From positions 51,832,759-51,896,758 of the forward strand of contig NC_089232.1 in assembly GCF_963924675.1 (NCBI RefSeq): a stretch of 64,000 nucleotides of DNA, read 5' to 3'. The stretch's first letter is position 1. Every line of letters starts with the position of its first letter. The stretch comes from Phocoena phocoena. Lineage: Eukaryota; Chordata; Mammalia; Artiodactyla; Phocoenidae. A model generated the notes under the pieces. The model had not been told where the DNA came from. It saw only the letters and a list, made by a program, of their open reading frames with translations, and made no database searches. Both the position numbers and the translations under genes were made by a program. Below are positions 58,211 to 64,000 of this stretch, piece after piece.

Positions 58211-58387
58211 TTGGAGCAAAGGGAGAAGATATTTCTTTGTGCAGATTCCATAAAGACTGTGCAGACATGTATATGGTCTAAGCCAGGCAGTTCCACTTAA
58301 CAGCACTGTTTTTTATGTAGTTACAACATGATGTGATTGTAGCTTTTTAAACTATGAAACCCCTGAGAGATTGTACCTTCTAGTTGA

Positions 58388-58393
58388 AATAAA
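58388..58393 (+). terminator. PIGF poly(A) signal
   Basis: AATAAA in 'gttgaaataaagtattt', followed about 30 nt later by a GT-rich stretch ('tgctgtttgttgcttcttgg'). The 3' UTR is about 0.2 kb. Confidence 0.8.
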
Positions 58394-58616
58394 GTATTTA
58401 TAATAGATTGTGGCTTCAGATGCTGTTTGTTGCTTCTTGGACCTTTAAGAAACATTCTTAATCAACTTTATAGAATTCTGAGGACAGGGTTTTTTTTTTT
58501 TTTCCTTTCAAGTTTTAAACTGCTTCATTACTTTTAAGAGGTCTGGGTAATAGCTTTAGCATTTCATACGCTTTCTGAGAGAAATGGACAGTTTACTTGG
58601 CCACTGAAGACGTTTC

Positions 58617-58772
58617 TCACGTAATTAAACAACAGTTTATACATCTTGATCCTATTCTTTTTTTTACTGTGTGTTTCTTTGGAGTTAAAATGGCTATGAT
58701 AGCCTCATCAAAAACAGTCTTCAATCCCTTCTGGGTTAAAGCTGAACATTCTACATAGCAGCACGCACCTAT
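58617..58772 (-). CDS. RHOQ: RHOQ last coding exon, residues 155-205
   Basis: 156 nt including TGA (58619-58617). The acceptor is 'ctccctcccag'. It encodes ECSAL, the basic [12 protein letters not shown] stretch and the CINCCLIT tail. Confidence 0.97.
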   Translation of the reverse strand: MGACCYVECSALTQKGLKTVFDEAIIAILTPKKHTVKKRIGSRCINCCLIT

Positions 58773-61700
58773 CTGGGAGGGAGAAAAAAAAATCACAAAT
58801 ATATACAGTCTTTTTTACAACAACTGATACCACACAAATACACCATTATAAGGAAAATCATAAAATGCAAAAAGAATGAAATCATCCATATTTATGATAC
58901 CCAGAGATAGCTAACTGTTAAAATACTAGTGTATATTCTTCCAGACTTTCTCTATGGAAAATTCTTTGATTCATCAAATATTTACTGGGTACCTACTATA
59001 TGCCAGGCTCTGTTTTTAGGTGCTGGGGATCATGTCAATGAACTGAGCAAAACAGCAAAGTCTCTGCTGTGTGATGCTTACGTTTGCTTAAGTTCTACTG
59101 AGGGAGGAACACACAGAGGAATATAGAGCAGATGGTGGCACATGCTACAGGTTAAAAAAAAAAAGCAGAGTGAGGGAGGGAAAGGGTGCAGAGGACAGTG
59201 GTGGTGGTCAGAGAAAGCTGCTCACCAAGGTAAAGTCTGAGCACTGAGGGATACCTAGGGAAAGAGTTTCCAGGCAGACAGAGCCACAGATGTAAAGACC
59301 CTGATGCAGGAGCATTCAGAGGGTGGGAAAGAAGCCAGAGTGGCAGGAGAGGGCGAGCAGGGGTAAGGGCCATCCATCCATCCGTTCGTTCGTTCATTGA
59401 AAACTTACAGAGCACTCTCATTTGCCTAATGTGAGAATAGAGCAAGGAAAAAATTAAGTCCCTAAGCTATTCTCATGAAGCTTATATTTTAGAGGGAGAA
59501 GACCGTGGACTAATAAATATAGAGGTAGAATATGTGGTCTGGAGAAAAATGGGGGAGGAGATAGGAAGTGGGGAGAGGTCAGGCAAGGCCTCACTGACAG
59601 AGTGATATCTGAGTGAAAGAATGAACAATGTCTACATCAGGAAGACTATCCCAGGCAGAGGGGGCAGTGAAAGGACAAAGGCTCTGAGGCAGAAGATTGG
59701 GGAAACCGCACAGAGGCCGAGTGCCTGGAGCACAGTGAGTGAGGCAGAGAGGTAGCGGGGCCTGTACGCCAGGGTGAGGGCTTGGGCCTTTCTTTATTCG
59801 GAAGATAATAAAGCCACTGGAAGATTCTGAACAGAGCAGGGAGCTGATGGAGCTTCTATTTTTAAAGTCTCACTCTGGCTGCTGTGTTGAGAACAGGTTA
59901 ACAGACACAGACAGAAGCAGAAAGGTGAGTGAGAGGCTGTTCCGGTAATCCAGGCCAGAGAGGGAGGGGGCCTGAACCAGGTTGTCAGAGGAGGGGACAC
60001 AGAGGAGCGTTTGGATTCTGGGTATATTCTGAACGCAGAAAAATATATTTTGCTGGGGGGTTCACTGAATGGTATGAGAGAAAGAGCAAGGTCAAGTGTG
60101 ACTTCAAGGTTTTTGACCCGAGTAACTGAGAAGACTACGCCTAGAGGATAAAATTGGGAATTCTGTTTTGGACATGTTAGTTCTGAGACGCTTACCACCC
60201 GGATGGACTTGGTGCATGACCAGTTAGATAACCAAGTCTAGAGTTTAGGGAAGAGGTCCAGGCTGCAGATAGAAATTTGGGAATCTCAGTAGCAGACTGT
60301 TAAAACCACAAGACGGATAGAAGCTTACCAAGCTTAAAGGCTGAGTGTGGATATAGAAGGAAAGACATCCAAGAAGCTGAGTGTGGATCCCTGGACCCTC
60401 AACATTCAGAGACGGGGAGATGGAAGAGAGGCCCACGAGCGGGAGAAAGCCCAAGAGAGGGCGTTCAAGGAAGCCAAGTGAATGTGTTTCAAGAAGGGAC
60501 CAACTGTGCCAAATGCTGCTGACAGGTCTAGAAATGGTGTTTTGCAACCATTTTTCCCCCCTTAAACTACATAATAAACATGAACATCTCAGTAAGTAAA
60601 TTAGTATAAATTTTTAACAGATGCAGGGTTTTTTTTTTGCCATTATAAACAATGCAGGAACTTTATGGCTATCTCTTTAAGCACATCCCGTATAATATTC
60701 TTAGGATAAACTCCTCCCTATGAAATTGCTTGATCAAAAGTGTACATGACTTTAAGGCTTTTGCATGTTGTCGAGGCTTTTACTCGAAGACCAACAGAAC
60801 AACAGAGTACCCATTTGCTTACACCTGGAACAGTGGGTATTCTAATTAATGTCTCTTCTTTTGTGTGCCAATTTTACAGATGGAAATTGAACTTACATTT
60901 GATTACTAAGGAATATGAACATATTTTTTCTCTTCAATGGCAATCTGCATTTTTTGGAGAATCTCCCATTGATGTTCTGAGTCCCTTTTCCTATTGGGGT
61001 ATGCATATGTCTTTTTCTGATTTATCCATACGCAAGGGGTTCATGTCCACTAAGGATATTAACCCATTTTTCTGCCATAAATGTCAAGTTTGTTATATGA
61101 CTTTTAAGTTTGTTTCTGGCATTTGATGTCATATTAAATTTTTACGTAGTTAAATCATCAATGTTTTCATTTATGACTTTTACCTTTATGAAATTTAGAA
61201 ATTCCTTCTCTCCTAAGATGACAGAATTTAATATGTGAAATTCCTTGCTAGTAACTTGTTAGTGAAGCTATTTATCTTTTGCTTTAGGAAAAACTGTTCT
61301 CCAAAAAGTTTTCTTGCTTTCTTCTGCCTCCTGATAGTATTTTTAAAAACACCTTATTATATTCCGTTTCCACGAAAGTCCTTTTAAAGTCATAACATCT
61401 AAAAAATAGAATCCAATCATGTTAGGGGCAAATGGAGAAAAAAGTAAGCCTCACTTTGGGGAGAGGAAGAATATAAGTTAAAAGGTATTTTGTGCATCAC
61501 AGTTATATTTTTTAAATGATAATACATTCCACCTTGCATAAAAATTCTCTTGTGGAAGAGAATTCAACCACACGTTTCTTCTCCACCATGAGTCTTCACT
61601 GACGACAGGGCCCGATTCAGCAGCCCCTATTTGTGACGCCTCTTTGTACACATGACTTACTAGGAAAATATTGTTGGCAGTGTAGCACAGGTTTAGTAAA

Positions 61701-62544
61701 GGCCAGAGTGAGGCCTTTACTGAAGCCCAGCTCTGCCATTTACTACCTGCGGGACCTTACAAGTTACCTGACACGGCTGTGCCTCTGTTTTCTCCTCCAT
61801 AAAACAGAGGTACTAGTAGACCAACCTCACTGAGTCGAGGCAAGGATTAAATGATCTAATGCATGTAAAACACTCAGCACAGTGCCTGGCATACAGTAAA
61901 GCACAATAAATATTAGCTTCTATTATCACCTTAGCTTCATTTACATTTACTTTTAAATTCTGTAAAGGTTGCATTACCTCTTTTGCTAGTTTCTGTCCTT
62001 GTTCCACACATATAGGTTTTTCCTTCATATCATTCAGTCTTGCTAAAGTTTTGGGGTCATCTCGCAGATCAATCTAGTTAAGAAAGGTTAATAATGTCCC
62101 ATAATATTATCAGTCTTTAGAGATAAAGCATGTAATCCCATTTAACCCCACGTATCAAAAAAGGATTACAAAAGAACCTAATCTTTAAAACCAACTAATC
62201 AAGTAATTGCTTTCTTTGACACTACTTTTTCCAAAAATGTGACAGAATTTATTATAACAACTGAGATTCAACATATTATTATCTCAGTTGCTATACCTTA
62301 GGGCCATTTGTCTGAGAGCAACACCACAAGGCAGGCCACAGAGGTTATTCTTGAATGGGTAAAATCAAAGCAGACATACCTGAGTTCCTATTAATAAAAA
62401 GGGTACATTTGGTGCGTATTCCTTAAGTTCTGGTACCCACTCCTCTTTCACATTTTGAAATGAGGCTGGATTTACCACAGAGAAGCATATAAGGAAGACA
62501 TCAGTCATTGGATAAGATAAAGGCCTCAGACGATCATAGTCTTC
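58617..62544 (-). CDS. RHOQ: RHOQ (TC10) Rho-family GTPase, last three coding exons (partial)
   Basis: The coding exons are 62544-62380, 62073-61978 and 58772-58617, all phase 0 with AG/GT borders. They encode residues 68-205 of a 205-residue protein. RHOQ cycles between GTP and GDP at the plasma membrane and endosomes and is known for roles in insulin-stimulated GLUT4 traffic and actin control. Visible features are the second half of switch II (EDYDRLRP), the base-recognition motif TQID (residues 121-124, a TKxD variant), the Rho insert region, the G5-type ECSAL (162-166), a basic tail and the C-terminal CLIT prenylation box (202-205) with nearby Cys198 and Cys201, possible palmitoylation sites. 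The P-loop and switch I exons are not in the window; I see no matching exon between 62545 and 64000. It converges on PIGF, with stop codons about 0.4 kb apart. Confidence 0.96.
58965..60545 (+). repeat. Ancient dispersed repeat, family not named
   Basis: Second long copy of the family at 29150-30480. The landmarks are 'tttactgggtacctactata', 'gccaggctctgtttttaggt', 'caggcaaggcctcactgaca', 'aggacaaaggctctgaggca', 'ctcactctggctgctgtgtt', 'gacttcaaggtttttgaccc', 'ctgttttggacatgttagtt' and 'caactgtgccaaatgctgct'. Inside the last RHOQ intron. A shorter SINE-free copy start is at 35040-35090. Confidence 0.6.
60546..61340. repeat. Probable old LINE text
   Basis: 'cattataaacaatgcaggaa', 'ataatattcttaggataaac', 'tatgaaattgcttgatcaaa' resemble antisense LINE 3' sequence. 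It is heavily diverged and family assignment is uncertain. Confidence 0.35.
61715..61925 (+). repeat. MIR fossil next to a RHOQ exon
   Basis: 'cccagctctgccatttacta', 'tctgttttctcctccataaa' and 'gcacagtgcctggcatacag' give a well-preserved MIR ending about 50 bp from the donor of the RHOQ exon at 61978. Confidence 0.9.
61978..62073 (-). CDS. RHOQ: RHOQ exon encoding residues 123-154
   Basis: 96 nt. The acceptor is 'tcttaactag' and the donor GTAATG. It begins Ile-Asp of TQID and carries the Rho insert ('[20 protein letters not shown]'). Confidence 0.96.
62380..62544 (-). CDS. RHOQ: RHOQ exon encoding residues 68-122
   Basis: 165 nt. The acceptor is 'tctcccttag' and the donor GTATGT. It includes '[20 protein letters not shown]' and ends at Thr-Gln of the TQID motif. 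Confidence 0.96.
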
Positions 62545-62825
62545 CTAAGGGAGAAAGAAAAACCTCATTATTTCCATTTCTAGAGTTTACTAACAAATAT
62601 GTACATTAGATTAGATGGTCAAAGAAGCAAAGTCAGGACTAGTCCACAAATGGAATGTATGACATACTACAAAAAAACAACATAATTCCATTTGTCTTTG
62701 CTATTCTATTCTAATTGGAAGCTCTGAACACCACTGGGGTAAAATATAACAGTATCATTAACGTCTACAATGAAACTCTGAGAAAATACATTGTGATGAC
62801 GAGAGTTGTCACTGGAAGCATTTTT

Positions 62826-63018
62826 TTTTTTTTTTTTTTTTTGTGGTACGCGGGCCTCTCCTGTTGCAGAGCACAGGCTCCAGATGCGCAGGCTCAGCGG
62901 CCATGGTTCACGGGCCCAGCCGCTCTGCGGCATGTGGGATCTTCCCGGACCGGGGCACGAACCCGTGTCCCCTGCATCGGCAGGCAGACTCTCAACCACT
63001 GCGCCACCAGGGAAGCCC
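62826..63018 (-). mobile_element. CHR cetacean SINE with internal deletion
   Basis: Reverse-strand SINE with a long T-run and head 'caccagggaagccc'. A 13-bp exact duplication, tggaagcattttt, lies at 62813-62825 and 63019-63031. Compared with the copies at 39729 and 43150 it lacks 16 bp between two 'cctctc' motifs. Confidence 0.94.
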
Positions 63019-63074
63019 TGGAAGCATTTTTAACTGAAAAGTTTGCACACAGAATTGATTGTAGCTAGATGTTT

Positions 63075-63650
63075 AAGTATAGTCATTTATAATAATATTA
63101 TCTGAATGTTCACTATGTTATTAAACATATGAGCCATATGCTCTCTCATGTATTACTTATTTCTTTTTTTTTTTTTTAATTTATTTATTCATTTATTTAT
63201 TTTTGGCTGTGTTGGGTCTTCGTTTCTGTGTGAGGGCTTTCTCTAGTTGTGGCAAGCGGGGGCCACTCTTCATCGCGGTGCGCGGGCCTCTCACTGTCGC
63301 GGCCTCTCTTGCTGCGGAGCACAGGCTCCAGACGCGCTGAGCTCAGTATTTGTAGCTCACGGGCCCAGCTGCTCCGTGGCACGTGGGATCTTCCCAGACC
63401 AGGGCTTGAACCCGTGTCCCCTGCATTGGCAGGCAGACTCTCAACCACTGCGCCACCAGGGAAGCCCTACTTATTTAATTCTTGTAACAACTATATGACA
63501 TAAGAACCATTATCTCTGTGTTGCATTTGTCTAAACTAAGGCAACAGAAATTAACTAACTTGTGTAAGGAAGTTTATAGCAAGTAAAGGAGATGGGATTC
63601 AAACTCCGGCAGTTTTACTTCAGAACCTATGCCTTAACCACTATACATCT
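63075..63650 (+). repeat. MIR fossil split by a SINE
   Basis: The left piece is 63075-63153 and the right piece 63477-63650 ('agaaccattatctctgtgtt', 'gatgggattcaaactccggc', 'agaacctatgccttaaccac'). Confidence 0.65.
63163..63467 (-). mobile_element. CHR cetacean SINE (long form)
   Basis: Reverse-strand long-form SINE from a T-rich tail through 'tttttggctgtgttgggtct' to 'caccagggaagccc'. A 9-bp exact duplication, tacttattt, lies at 63154-63162 and 63468-63476. Confidence 0.93.
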
Positions 63651-63699
63651 TCACTGAGACCTTAAATCTTTGCTTTCCCTGTTTATATAGTTTTCTTAG

Positions 63700-63702
<3 letters not shown>

Positions 63703-63740
<38 letters not shown>
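63703..63740. repeat. (GT)n microsatellite
   Basis: About 19 uninterrupted GT units in RHOQ intron sequence. Confidence 0.95.
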
Positions 63741-63741
<1 letters not shown>

Positions 63742-64000
63742 ACATATGCATGTTTGTGTAAAAATTTAAAGATAGAAACATACTGAGTAAATTCACAAAA
63801 TCCCCCTTCCTCTCCAATTTCCATTCCTTTCCTGAAATGTAGATTTTTCGTATGTATCTTTCCAGTTATCTTCTGTGCATGTATATGCCTACAACTGTAC
63901 ATATTTAAACATCTGTACACAGATGAAAACCGTGCAACCCATGTTGTTCTGCACCTTTCAGTATGTCTTGGACATGGTTCCAGACCGGAATACGTTAGAC

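Noticed and set aside
1..64000. Endogenous retrovirus or LTR
   Set aside because: I looked for paired long terminal repeats with primer-binding sites and gag/pol text and recognised none. Only L1, SINE and DNA-transposon remains are supported.
62545..64000. Search for the RHOQ exon encoding the segment before residue 68
   Set aside because: No minus-strand sequence matching the DTAGQ end of the preceding exon next to a donor is visible here. It must lie beyond the window.

Overview
This is a mammalian nuclear genome window, most likely from a cetacean. It has spliced exons, intronic and intergenic AT-rich DNA, and many interspersed repeats. Among these are at least a dozen tRNA-derived SINEs whose 3' regions match the CHR-type SINEs of whales and their relatives, plus L1 copies of the cetartiodactyl type. 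Every protein-coding call below rests on exon sequences that translate in frame between GT/AG splice sites, compared with remembered family sequences. No database search was run.

Three genes are supported. CRIPT (minus strand, 34159 down to 27396) is complete in five coding exons and encodes 101 residues. PIGF (plus strand, 36370 to 58210) is complete in five coding exons and encodes 219 residues. RHOQ (minus strand) is represented by its last three coding exons (62544 down to 58617, residues 68-205); its first exons lie beyond the right edge. CRIPT and PIGF are head to head across a CpG island at about 34.1-35.0 kb. PIGF and RHOQ are tail to tail, with their stop codons only about 0.4 kb apart. 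This order matches the mammalian RHOQ-PIGF-CRIPT block (human 2p21), seen here in reverse.

Layout: 1-26.5 kb is intergenic, with no exon recognised. It holds MIR, L2, hAT-type and Tigger-type fossils, CHR SINEs, a nested L1 complex at 11.8-20.3 kb, two tandem diverged copies of one repeat at 21.8-23.9 kb, and an L1 3' fragment at 25.1-26.5 kb. CRIPT occupies 26.5-34.2 kb, the bidirectional promoter lies at about 34.1-34.5 kb, and PIGF runs from about 34.4 to 58.4 kb. PIGF's largest intron (42.1-58.1 kb) holds a candidate alternative terminal exon at 45062, a perfect 108-bp tandem duplication at 46179, and a deeply nested insertion stack with an AT-rich self-complementary minisatellite at 50.2-53.5 kb. 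RHOQ 3' exons and introns fill 58.6 kb to the end.

The genes are neighbours, not a pathway. PIGF is an ER membrane subunit of GPI-anchor ethanolamine-phosphate transfer, CRIPT is a small zinc-ribbon protein with a PDZ ligand, and RHOQ (TC10) is a Rho-family GTPase. I did not find a new biological system. The most interesting items are structural: the nested insertions, the self-complementary AT array, a long inverted repeat, a very young tandem duplication, and a possible alternative 3' end for PIGF.
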